DNA from: DATARR01 sp044868005
GTDB taxonomy: Bacteria > Acidobacteriota > Thermoanaerobaculia > Multivoradales > UBA5704
Direction: 5' to 3'
Assembly: GCA_044868005.1 (NCBI GenBank)
Contig: JBIOVX010000229.1
Location: forward strand, 15,055-79,054
Length of the DNA stretch: 64,000 nt
Numbering within the stretch: the first letter of the stretch is position 1; the number at the start of each line of letters is the position of its first letter. Shown piece by piece: positions 52,801-60,589 of this stretch. The position numbers were made by a program, and so were the translations under genes. The notes beneath the pieces are model-generated. The model worked only from the letters and a program-made list of their open reading frames with translations. It had not been told where the DNA came from and ran no database searches.

Positions 52801-53349
52801 GACCAGCCGTCCTTCGGCGTCATAGGCGCGGACGATCCCCTCCTTGTCCGTCAGCCGGAGCGAGCCGTCCGCCTGCCCCACCAGCCGGCTGGAGGAGTAG
52901 GCCGGAGCGGTGTAGCTGCCGGTGGAGCCGAGCGTCCACCGCTCCCGCTTGCCGCTGCCGGCGCAGGAGATCGCGAACGTCATGCTGCCGTCCGTGGTGT
53001 GGACGACGCGCTGATCGAAAGAGAAGGTCCAGCCGAACCCGAACAGGCCGTCCCGCAGATCGTGGCTGTTGTAGGTGCGGCTGATGTCGAAATCGATCCC
53101 CGGCGTCTGGACGTAGAAGTCCTGGGTACCGAAGATGAAGTTGCCGGTGGCCACCTGGAACGGCGATCCCGTCTTGCAGGGATCGTCGTCCCCGGGGTCC
53201 GTGTCGTCGTCTCCCTGGTCGGGATTGAACGTATCGTGCCCCTGGTCCCAGGGGAAGTGAAAGGCGAAGGCCGAGCCCGTGCCGAGCGGCAGCAGCGCCG
53301 CCAGGGCGAAGAGCCACGGGATCCAGAGAAGCCTCTTGCGCTCGATCAT
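49801..53349 (-). CDS. RHS-repeat protein with HNH-like C-terminal tip
   Basis: 1182 residues. A signal peptide (about 1-29) is followed by a DUF6531-like region (ATGNFIFGTQDFYVQTPGIDF) and about thirty RHS/YD repeats of the type YDAxGNL. The RHS-associated core ends near ARYLDPQIGRFLQEDPL and DPMGLDW (about 1030). The last ~150 residues are a variable tip: GRQLHHINPLFGHPGG, then NTELLTKAEHLAAHRRL, matching the His pattern of HNH/GHH-type nucleases. RHS toxins carry such tips into rivals. It overlaps the upstream gene by ATGA. Confidence 0.85.
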   Translation of the reverse strand: MIERKRLLWIPWLFALAALLPLGTGSAFAFHFPWDQGHDTFNPDQGDDDTDPGDDDPCKTGSPFQVATGNFIFGTQDFYVQTPGIDFDISRTYNSHDLRDGLFGFGWTFSFDQRVVHTTDGSMTFAISCAGSGKRERWTLGSTGSYTAPAYSSSRLVGQADGSLRLTDKEGIVRAYDAEGRLVSLADRNGNTLTLSYDATGFMTTIADGAGRTVRLNKGANGRIASVVDPAGRIYNYVYDSSGNLIRAIDPAGGATVYTYDANHNLLTVTEPGAGVVQRVTYDTEGRVRTYLEGGGTWTVTYNPAQSRTVKRDPRGNNWTLVYNSKGAVIQSIDPLGKSVSRTFDERSNVTSITDKNGNTTLMQYDAGNNLVAVTDPFGKVARFTWDATLNLPTSLTDPTGAATSLVYDARGNLTRFTDSTGRANQSAYDSRGLRTSFTDSTGKTSTFTYDQYGYLTQVRDSAGRTQSFTYDILGRLTSLRDAEGGTSTYDYDTAGHLARVIDPLGHETAYTYDAAGNMLSLRDVNGGTYLFEYDAFRRLKKVTNAQGQSRTFAYDVKGNLISTVDAKGQLTQAVYDAADRLTQKTTVDDVINYTYDSSGNVVSIRNNNSNLTFTYDAMGQLIAAATGATAHQPATSIGYTYDARGNRITMVDPQGGVTAYAYDLLGRTTRITDPQQQSTAYSYDADSRISRVDLPNGVSSLLAYDAGGRLTSLVHQRGSAELARFDYTYDGRGQRLTMTEAAGLHTFTYDALGRLTGATHPQVQNPDEFFTYDPIGNRLSSHLSASYSHSATNRLLADAGFDYTYDANGNMIRKTRRATGEQTTFTYNAGNQLVGIALPNGTAVSYFYDGLGRRIEKNVNGAVTRYIYDGERILQELDGSNAVVARYTHGNGLDEPLAMQRGGNWYFYLTDGLGSVRGLADASGSVVQTYTYDSFGRVVEQTGSIANPFLFTGRELDAESGLYFYRARYLDPQIGRFLQEDPLHITSSDLNLYGYANNDPVNLTDPMGLDWLENLSNFAAGFGDSLTFGLTDWIREQMGINDVVDKCSGWYKGGEYTEIAAEIAATGGSALLKNMAKNAVRSEVRREAARMTANIAREGRQLHHINPLFGHPGGAPTLFPTGGLPAWIHSGRWNTELLTKAEHLAAHRRLRQMEELARRAVNPGMTGGRAAANALRDCGCN

Positions 53350-53717
53350 TGCGTCACCTCCGCCTGCTCGATCAAGCGCTGGATCTCACGGCTCAGCGCC
53401 TCGATCCGGTCGCGCTTGTCGGTGTTCTCCTCCAGATAGCTCGCGATCTCCTTGCCGTGCGCGCCGGCGAAGGCGTAGTACGCCTCGGCCGTGGCGCCGC
53501 GGGCCTCGAAGAGGGCGGCCTCCTCGGTCTCCACCGGGCTGCGCCCCTCCTCGCTCCAGGTCCTCTGCGCCAGCTCCAGCCGGGCGATGGTGAGATCGAC
53601 GTAGTCGGCCACCGTCAGCTCCGCAGCCAGGACCGGCAGCCCGGCGAGCAGGGCGAGCGCCGCGATGGCGATGAGGGTGAGCCCGAATCTGCGGTAGTTC
53701 CCGTCGTTCCTGTTCAT
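53346..53717 (-). CDS. Small secreted helical protein
   Basis: 123 residues: signal peptide (about 9-31), then helices (VADYVDLTIARLELAQRTW, RIEALSREIQRLIEQAEV). No family recognised. The ATG overlaps the PKD gene stop (TGATG) and its stop overlaps the RHS start (ATGA), so it is tightly coupled to both. It could be a chaperone or export helper for the RHS protein; this is inference from position. Confidence 0.6.
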   Translation of the reverse strand: MNRNDGNYRRFGLTLIAIAALALLAGLPVLAAELTVADYVDLTIARLELAQRTWSEEGRSPVETEEAALFEARGATAEAYYAFAGAHGKEIASYLEENTDKRDRIEALSREIQRLIEQAEVTQ

Positions 53718-56700
53718 CAGAAGAACACCCTTACCAGAGCGAAGCGGTTGATGGAGACGCTGCCCGTCGAGTCGATGGCGCGCAGCGTCAGGCGGTAATC
53801 CCCCTTGTCGGCGAAGAGGCCGTTGCCGTCCACGCGGCCATCCCACTCCAACTGATGGCTCCCCGCGGCGACGTTGGGTACGAGGATCCGGCGCACCACC
53901 CGGCCGTTGGTCAGGTTGGTCACCGTCAGCTCGACGTCGGCCACCTTGTCGAGCGTGTAGCTCACCACCGCCGGCGGCCGGCCGGGCGTGACGTAGCTGG
54001 GCGTGGCCGGGTCGTAGTAGTTGGGATCGACCTTGACGCCCGAGAGCACCGGCGCCGACTGGATCATGATGGCGTTGTCCGGCAGCGTGAAGCCGAAGAT
54101 GCCGAACAGGAACGCATCCCCTGGCGGCGGCTTCGCCGCGCTGCCGTCGGCGGCCCGGCCGTCCCAGTGGATGGTGTGGGTTCCCGCTCCCAAAGGCACC
54201 CGTTCGAGCAGGGTGATGAAGCGCGTGTCCACGTTGAACAGGCCGATGAAGGCCAGGATCTCGGACGCTCCCTGGTTGACCGTGAAGTTGATCGTCAGCA
54301 GGTTGTCCTCGAACGGCCGGAACACGCTGGGCAAGGTGTTGCGCGGCGGGTTGTAGCGCAGGCCGCCGGTGCTGTCCGTAAGGTCGATCGTCTTGACCTC
54401 GCCGGCCACGGTGTACTCCAGCACCGCGTAATAGGGCGCCTGGGGCAGGATCTGGCCGCTGTTGTTCTTGCCGTCCCAGACGTCCGAGTAGCTGCCCGCG
54501 GGCCGCGTCTGGTTGACCAGGGTGCGCACGACGGTGCGGGTCTGATCCAGGATGAGGACCTTCACCGGCGCCGTGCCGCTGATCGAGGTCTGGATGGTCG
54601 CGGTCTCGCCGCGGGTGGGGTCGAACGTGTCGTCCGGGATCGCCAGGCTCGCCACGATGCCGACGGTGATCTCCACCAGGTCGACGCTCGTGAGCCCCGC
54701 GTTGTCGGTCGCCCGCAACCGCGCCACGAACTTGCCCGCGTCGGTGTAGGTGTGAATGGTGGCCGGCGACGTCGCGGAGGAGAAGTCATAGGTGCCGTCG
54801 CCGTTGAAATCCCACTCCCACAGGGCGATCGTGCCGTCGTCCGTCGCCGTGCCGGAGAAGGACACGGCCAGGGGCGCGTTACCGCTGGTCGGCGTCGCGC
54901 CGGCGCGCACGATGGGCGTTCCCGGCGGACCCACCCTCACCGAGGTCGAGGCCGCCGAGGCCGTCGCGGTGCGGTTCTGGTTGTCGGTGACGCGGAACCT
55001 GGCGTTATAGGTGCCCGCGGCCGTGTAGGTGTGCTGGACCGTCGTCTGGGTGGCCCCCGACTCGGCGGACGCCGAGTAGCTGCCGCCGAACGTGTAGCTG
55101 GCGCACATGTCGCGGTTGGCGCACTGGCCGCCGGTCAGCAGATCGACGAGGCAGAACGTATCGCCCGGCGTCGGCTGCACCCGGATATAGCCGACGGCGA
55201 GGCTCGAGCCGACGACGACCCGCAGGAGGTTGCCGCCGGCGGTGTTCCAGACTGCGAGCGCCGCCGGATCGCTGAGGGTGAAGGCGGGCTCCTGGAAGTT
55301 GCAGATGCAGCCCACGGTGCCGGCGGCCGTGCCCACCAGGACGTTGTTGAGATAGAAGCTGAACTGGTTGGCCGAGCCGCAGGTGGCGTGATTGATGAAG
55401 AAGGTGATCGAGTCCGGCCGCGCGCTGACGAACTGGTTGAGCTGGATCTCGTAGGTGCCGTTGCCGTCGAGGTCCCACTCGTGCAGCACGATCTGGCCGC
55501 CGAGGACGGAGCCGCGGCCGGTGAAGGTCACGGTCAAGGGCACCGGACCGTTGGAAGGATCAGCGTCGGCGGTGGCGACCGGCGGCGCCGTCACCACGTT
55601 GATGGTGCAGGTGTCCGTCGCCGTCTGGCCGAGGTTGTTGAGCACCTCGAGGACGGCGTTGTAGACCCCCGGCTGGGTGAAGGTGAAGAAGTAGTCCTGC
55701 GGCACCGGGTCGTTGGTGTCGAACGTGCCGTTGCCCTGGAAGTCCCAGCGGTAGCGCACGATGCTGCCGCCGCGGAACTCGCCGCGGCTGCGGAAGCGCA
55801 CCTTCAGCGGCGTCACGCCGGTCACCGGCGAGCAGTCGGCGATGGCCCGGAACGTCGGCTGCGCGGCGGGGGACTCGTCGTAGCCCGCGTCGACGGTCGC
55901 CGTGCCGTCGCCGTCGCCGTCCTGCGGCCGCGCGTCGCCCTCGAAGTCCATGCCGGGCACCCGCTCGGCGCCGTTGTGATTCAGCGTGTCGACCCCGCGG
56001 TCCACGGCCGGCGAGCCCTGGGCGTGCCGGAAGTCCTTGGCGGGATCGAGGAAGAGGCTGGTGAAATCCTTCGTCGCCGCGCAGTCGGTGCCGGTGTAGA
56101 ACGTGCAGGCGACGACGGCGGGAGCCCCGGCCTCGTTGCCGAACGTCGTGTAGTTGCCGCTGCTCGCGCCGCCCTCGAAGAGCTGCGCCACGTTGGCGAT
56201 GTCGCCGCCGTGCCCCTCGGGTTTGCCGTCGCCGTTGCGGTAAAAGATGTTGTGCAGCAGCGTGGTCTGCTCGAGCACGCCCTGGCCCCCCTGGCCTTCA
56301 CGGAACAGACCCCAGCGGCCGGCGTCGACGCCGTTCCCCTGGCCCTGCAGGTTCGCCGTGCCGTTGCCGGCGATGAGGTTGTTGACCAGGAACACCACCC
56401 GCTTGCGCGTCACCCGCAAGCCGTTGAGCGCGTTGCGGAACAGGGTGTTGTTGACGATGTAGATGGTGTCGTCGATCGGCGCCCCGGTGCCCTCCACCAG
56501 CACGCCGTTGTGGGCGTTGTCGCGGATCAGGTTGTTGACCAGCCAGGTGCGCGAGCTGTTCTCGCCGACGACCACCGCCCCGGCGTGGGAGCCGGCGCCG
56601 TTGTTATGGATGTCGTTGCCCTCGACGACGACGTCCTCGTTGCCGTTGGCGCCGCCGAGGCCGCGCAGGACCACGGCCTCGCGGGCTCCCCGCAGGTCGA

Positions 56701-57115
56701 ACGACTTGATGGTGATGCGCTTCGAGCGCTCGATCTTGAAGACGTAGCTCGTGGCCTCGCCGCCGCCGGACGGCGGAGTGACGATCGCCTTGGCGGCATC
56801 GGGCACCGCCGAGTCCGCGGGCGCCTCGGCCTGGATCAAGATACGCTGGCTCTCGGAGGTGGCCTGTGTGTTGGCATCGGCGATGAGGACCGCCTCGACG
56901 TAGGTCCCGGGCTTGACCCGCACCAGGCAGGGACCCGGGTTGGGCAGGTCGGCAACGGCGGCACGGATCGAGGTATGGGTGACCCCGCCGACGCCCACCG
57001 TGCCGTGCGCGTCGACGAGGAAGGGGCAGGCCGGCCCCTGCGCCCATGCCATACCCTGCAAGGCGAGGAGGAGCCCCAGGCAACTCGAGATCGTCAGGCC
57101 CTGCGAACGCTTCAT
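53717..57115 (-). CDS. Large secreted protein: beta-helix, PKD and FlgD-like domains
   Basis: 1132 residues. Signal peptide (about 1-25), then a right-handed beta-helix (VRVKPGTYVEAVLIADANTQ, VVEGNDIHNNGAGSHAGAVVVGENS, NNTLFRNALNGLRVTR), three or more PKD domains (RYRWDFQGNGTFDTND, LHEWDLDGNGTYEIQL, LWEWDFNGDGTYDF), and FlgD-like Ig domains at the C-terminus (SDVWDGKNNSGQILP, HQLEWDGRVDGNGLF). It resembles cell-surface adhesin or polysaccharide-binding proteins. First gene of the RHS operon. Confidence 0.8.
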   Translation of the reverse strand: MKRSQGLTISSCLGLLLALQGMAWAQGPACPFLVDAHGTVGVGGVTHTSIRAAVADLPNPGPCLVRVKPGTYVEAVLIADANTQATSESQRILIQAEAPADSAVPDAAKAIVTPPSGGGEATSYVFKIERSKRITIKSFDLRGAREAVVLRGLGGANGNEDVVVEGNDIHNNGAGSHAGAVVVGENSSRTWLVNNLIRDNAHNGVLVEGTGAPIDDTIYIVNNTLFRNALNGLRVTRKRVVFLVNNLIAGNGTANLQGQGNGVDAGRWGLFREGQGGQGVLEQTTLLHNIFYRNGDGKPEGHGGDIANVAQLFEGGASSGNYTTFGNEAGAPAVVACTFYTGTDCAATKDFTSLFLDPAKDFRHAQGSPAVDRGVDTLNHNGAERVPGMDFEGDARPQDGDGDGTATVDAGYDESPAAQPTFRAIADCSPVTGVTPLKVRFRSRGEFRGGSIVRYRWDFQGNGTFDTNDPVPQDYFFTFTQPGVYNAVLEVLNNLGQTATDTCTINVVTAPPVATADADPSNGPVPLTVTFTGRGSVLGGQIVLHEWDLDGNGTYEIQLNQFVSARPDSITFFINHATCGSANQFSFYLNNVLVGTAAGTVGCICNFQEPAFTLSDPAALAVWNTAGGNLLRVVVGSSLAVGYIRVQPTPGDTFCLVDLLTGGQCANRDMCASYTFGGSYSASAESGATQTTVQHTYTAAGTYNARFRVTDNQNRTATASAASTSVRVGPPGTPIVRAGATPTSGNAPLAVSFSGTATDDGTIALWEWDFNGDGTYDFSSATSPATIHTYTDAGKFVARLRATDNAGLTSVDLVEITVGIVASLAIPDDTFDPTRGETATIQTSISGTAPVKVLILDQTRTVVRTLVNQTRPAGSYSDVWDGKNNSGQILPQAPYYAVLEYTVAGEVKTIDLTDSTGGLRYNPPRNTLPSVFRPFEDNLLTINFTVNQGASEILAFIGLFNVDTRFITLLERVPLGAGTHTIHWDGRAADGSAAKPPPGDAFLFGIFGFTLPDNAIMIQSAPVLSGVKVDPNYYDPATPSYVTPGRPPAVVSYTLDKVADVELTVTNLTNGRVVRRILVPNVAAGSHQLEWDGRVDGNGLFADKGDYRLTLRAIDSTGSVSINRFALVRVFF

Positions 57116-57316
57116 AGGGATCCCTTTCCGGCGATCAATGCCGTCGGAGGCGGCTGGACCCCTGGCAGAACCGGAGGCCCCGATGTTCAGTGGGTAGGTC
57201 CCGTCTTTGGACCGGCGACTTCCCCTGCAAAACGACTTACTGCTATTTGAGTATCATTGTATTCATCGGCCGTCAAGCGACAAAGTTGAGACGAATTGGT
57301 GGACGGGGTTCGCGGC

Positions 57317-57337
57317 CGGCGGGACGTTTCAGCGGGC
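57317..57337. repeat. 21-bp direct repeat, right copy
   Basis: Identical to 46002-46022 and in the same orientation. It lies 8 bases beyond the stop of the patatin-like gene (57346), in the 230-bp gap upstream of the PKD gene. Apart from an AT-rich stretch (57230-57270) likely to hold the operon promoter, nothing else is seen in this gap. Confidence 0.55.
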
Positions 57338-57345
57338 CGATTTCA

Positions 57346-60300
57346 TCAGAGGAGCCCCAGGACCAGCGGCGCGGCCAGGGCGGCGGCGACGATCGCCAGG
57401 AAGAACCAGAGGCCCCACCTGGGGAGCAGCCAGCGGCCTCCCCACGCAAGGAAGGTTCCTTGGAGCAGGAGGATCAAGACGGGAGCGACGATGAAGATAC
57501 CCAGAGCCGTCCCCGAAAAATGACGAGCAGCCGGATTCCAGATCAAGGCCTTAAAGAAGAACACGCCCGTGATCAGGGCGAAGAGCGAGAGCACGCCCAA
57601 CCCCAGGAAGACGCCCAGCCCCACCCGCGGGGCGCGGCGCGACAGCTGCACCAGAGAGTAGAAGCTGCGCAGAGGAAGATCGATGCAGAAGCGGTAGAGC
57701 ACGTTGCTCCGGATGCGGCCGGCGCTGTCTCCGAAGAGCCCCACGATGCAGGTGCGGGCGACGAGCAGGATCTTGGCGAGGATTTCGAGCAACACCAGCG
57801 TCGGGATGTCGCGGGTCAGCTCCTCCGATCCCACGCGATAGCTCTGCTTGAAGAAGGTCCCCAGGCGCGTCTCCGCGGGACGCGCCGGCTGCTTTCCGGC
57901 CACGTTCAGCGCGTCCATGGCGTCCTTCATCCGCACCGCCGCCGCGGTGGTCGCCACGTAGGGATCGAGCCAGGCTTCGGAAGGCTGGAAGATCCATGGC
58001 GGCGGCTCGAGCTCCGCCTTCTCCGCGCCCCCCGCTCCCTTCTTCTGGCGCTTCCGGCCCTTCTTCTCGATCGTCGGAATCTGGAAACGATTCCACTCCG
58101 CCTGCTCCTCAATGGCGTCCATGACGACGTTCGGCAGATCCTCCTTGAGGGCTTCGAGCTGCGCCGCTTCGATGAAGAGCGTGACCGTGGTATTGAACGT
58201 CTTCTCGTCGAGGGCCCGGCCGCGCGCTTCCGGATCGTCGCTGAGCAGATCCCGCAGCCATCCGCGGAGCGCTTTCTGGGTCTGGACGCCGGCGTTCGGA
58301 AACAGCTTTTCGGGATCGAGCGCCGCGTTCGCGGAGCCGTCGCCGGCGAAGAAACGGCTGCGGAGCAGGGCGCGCTCGCGGTCGGCAGCGACGAGCTGGG
58401 AGATCCGCTCGCGGTCGAGCAGCGTCTCGACGAGCTGGCAGATCCCGTCCAACCGCCCCCAGAGGATGTCGTTCGAGCGCCAGGACCGCTTGAAGAAGCC
58501 GCCGAAGTGGAAGACCGTGTCCCCTGAGACCTTCGCCGGCAGAGTGCTCTGGCTGAACCCTCTCTCGGCGTCGCGCGGGCTGATCCGGACGGTCTCGATG
58601 ATGTCCTTCTCGTGGAGGTTCCCCACCATCTCCAGCGGGAAGAGGACCGCGTCCAGGATCTCGAACTCATCATAGGCCTTGCGGATCGAATGGTTCGCGT
58701 CGGGGAAGCATCCCTCGATGAGGCGCCGCTCGTAGCCGTCCAGCCGCGGGAGCATGCTGGTGGGCGCCTCTCCGGAGCCGCCGACCGGCCGGTCTTCGCG
58801 GACGTCTTTGGCGATCTCGTCGGAGAGCTTCTTGAGGGCGTCGTTCAGATCCCGCAGCTCCGTCTGCGTCAGCCATTCCTGCCGCTCGCCGCTTTCGAGG
58901 GCGGTGAGGAATTCCTCGCGGATGCAGCGCGCCGGGGCCGCCTCCTCGTCCAGGAGCCGGTAGTAGATCGTTCCGACGAACCCCCAGAGATCTTGCGTTT
59001 CCTTCTCCTGCCAGGGGATGGGTGCTTCATCCACCAGACCCTCCATGGCGGAGCGCAGAACCTCGTAGAGCTTGATCTGCCGGTTCAGGTGCCGCCACAG
59101 GCGCCGGCAGAACTCGACCTGCTCCGGCGGGAGGCTGGCTTCTTTGCCGTAGAGCAGCCCATAGATCAGGTAGACCATCCGGTAGGCGCGGCGCAGCCGG
59201 AAGGGAATGTCGAAATCCCGGAATACGGGCCCTGGATCGACGCTCAACTGATCGAATTGCTGCACCAGATCGCTCGCCCGCTTGCGGTCCTCGGGCCGGA
59301 GAGGGTCGTTGGAATTCTGGCGGAAGATCCCCTGGACGATACGTTCGCTCAGGTAGATCATCCGGCTGCGCACATAGAGGCCCGGAAGCCCGGAGGTGGC
59401 CGAGTCCGGCTGGAAGTTCTTCACCAGCCGCGCGTACTGCTTGAGCTTGCTGTTGCGGTCGGCGAGCAGCTTGAGATCCTCGGCGATGCTCTCGTATCCC
59501 GGGATGCCGATGAGGGCCGCCAGGACGGCCTGCACGAAATTGGGGTTCGTCGCGCCCTGGCCCTGCTGCATGACCTCGGGATCCGGCTCGACGTAGAAGA
59601 GCTTGCGATCCACCTCCCGGTCGGCGCTGCGGGAGAAGATCGCCTTGACCGTATAGGTGAAGGGCTTGTTGTCCAGCACGCCGCCGTCGAGGAAGCAGGT
59701 CTCCTTGCCCATCGCGCCCCAGAGCTGCAGCTTGCCGTCCGCCGAGTCTTCTCCCGGCTCGACGTGCTCCACGTGCACCGGGGCGAACGCGGCGGGGAAG
59801 CACGAGGTGGCGCGGCAGAGCTTGGCCAGCGCCACGTGGGTGGTCTTCGGGGCCGGGTTCTTGAGATAGCGCGGCGTCGGATTGAACGGTTCCTTGCGGC
59901 CCTGGCGGTGCTTGAGGTGGAAGACGGTGCGGTGGTCACGGACGTCGATGGCGTGCCCGGCGTCGTCGAACTGGGTGTAGATCCTGCCGTCGACGTCGGT
60001 GCTGGTGATGAAGAGGTCCAGCTCGTTGAACGAAGAGTTGTCCTCGTTCTCCTCGGCGACGTAGTCCGGCATGTCGTGGAACATCTCTTCCAGCCGGGAC
60101 TGGTAGAAGCCCTCGCTGTCGAGGAACGAGGAGGCGTTCGGGATCTCGCTGTCCGGCGCATGGAGCAGCTTGTTGATGTCCCCGTAATGCCGCCACAGCT
60201 TCGAGGCGTAGCAGAAGTCCTTGCCGTTGCAGAGCGCGTACGAGAGGAAGATCCCGTTGATGCCGCCGGCGGAGGTGCCGCTGATGACGTCGACGACGAT

Positions 60301-60501
60301 GTCGGAATTGGTCAGCGCCTTGATCAGCCGGTAGATGCCGCGCCCGTGCGCGGCACGAAAGAGCTCCTGGGCCACGCCGTTGATGTAGATCGCCAGCGAA
60401 ACGCCGCCGTACATCACGATCCCCAGCCGCACCTCGCGCGATTTCTCGTCGGCGCCCATCCAGCCGGCCCGATCCTCCTGAGGCAGAAGAGAAACGGTCA
60501 T
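57346..60501 (-). CDS. Patatin-like phospholipase with C-terminal membrane helices
   Basis: 1051 residues. The patatin domain is N-terminal: glycine-rich YGGVSLAIYINGV (31-43), nucleophile elbow GTSAG (75-79, Ser77), and the catalytic Asp in LDGGVLDNKP (about 270). These enzymes hydrolyse acyl chains of lipids. A helical middle region of about 600 residues is unrecognised. The C-terminus has three hydrophobic helices (about 960-1050, ending VAAALAAPLVLGLL). It lies 88 bases downstream of the TrkA-N/RyR gene on the same strand. Patatins are effectors in several anti-phage systems. Confidence 0.83.
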   Translation of the reverse strand: MTVSLLPQEDRAGWMGADEKSREVRLGIVMYGGVSLAIYINGVAQELFRAAHGRGIYRLIKALTNSDIVVDVISGTSAGGINGIFLSYALCNGKDFCYASKLWRHYGDINKLLHAPDSEIPNASSFLDSEGFYQSRLEEMFHDMPDYVAEENEDNSSFNELDLFITSTDVDGRIYTQFDDAGHAIDVRDHRTVFHLKHRQGRKEPFNPTPRYLKNPAPKTTHVALAKLCRATSCFPAAFAPVHVEHVEPGEDSADGKLQLWGAMGKETCFLDGGVLDNKPFTYTVKAIFSRSADREVDRKLFYVEPDPEVMQQGQGATNPNFVQAVLAALIGIPGYESIAEDLKLLADRNSKLKQYARLVKNFQPDSATSGLPGLYVRSRMIYLSERIVQGIFRQNSNDPLRPEDRKRASDLVQQFDQLSVDPGPVFRDFDIPFRLRRAYRMVYLIYGLLYGKEASLPPEQVEFCRRLWRHLNRQIKLYEVLRSAMEGLVDEAPIPWQEKETQDLWGFVGTIYYRLLDEEAAPARCIREEFLTALESGERQEWLTQTELRDLNDALKKLSDEIAKDVREDRPVGGSGEAPTSMLPRLDGYERRLIEGCFPDANHSIRKAYDEFEILDAVLFPLEMVGNLHEKDIIETVRISPRDAERGFSQSTLPAKVSGDTVFHFGGFFKRSWRSNDILWGRLDGICQLVETLLDRERISQLVAADRERALLRSRFFAGDGSANAALDPEKLFPNAGVQTQKALRGWLRDLLSDDPEARGRALDEKTFNTTVTLFIEAAQLEALKEDLPNVVMDAIEEQAEWNRFQIPTIEKKGRKRQKKGAGGAEKAELEPPPWIFQPSEAWLDPYVATTAAAVRMKDAMDALNVAGKQPARPAETRLGTFFKQSYRVGSEELTRDIPTLVLLEILAKILLVARTCIVGLFGDSAGRIRSNVLYRFCIDLPLRSFYSLVQLSRRAPRVGLGVFLGLGVLSLFALITGVFFFKALIWNPAARHFSGTALGIFIVAPVLILLLQGTFLAWGGRWLLPRWGLWFFLAIVAAALAAPLVLGLL

Positions 60502-60589
60502 CGGAAACTCCCGGGGCAGAGCCCTCGCTTCGATTCAGACGGACAAGGAAAGAATATCCCCGATCCAGAAGTTGCGCGACCGCGGATCT

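Noticed and set aside
51454..53439. 661-codon plus-strand frame opposite the RHS gene
   Set aside because: The regular RHS repeats keep the opposite frame open; no domain seen.
53855..57250. 1131-codon plus-strand frame opposite the PKD protein
   Set aside because: Antisense shadow; repetitive Val/Gly/Arg/His composition without domain signs, no ribosome binding site.
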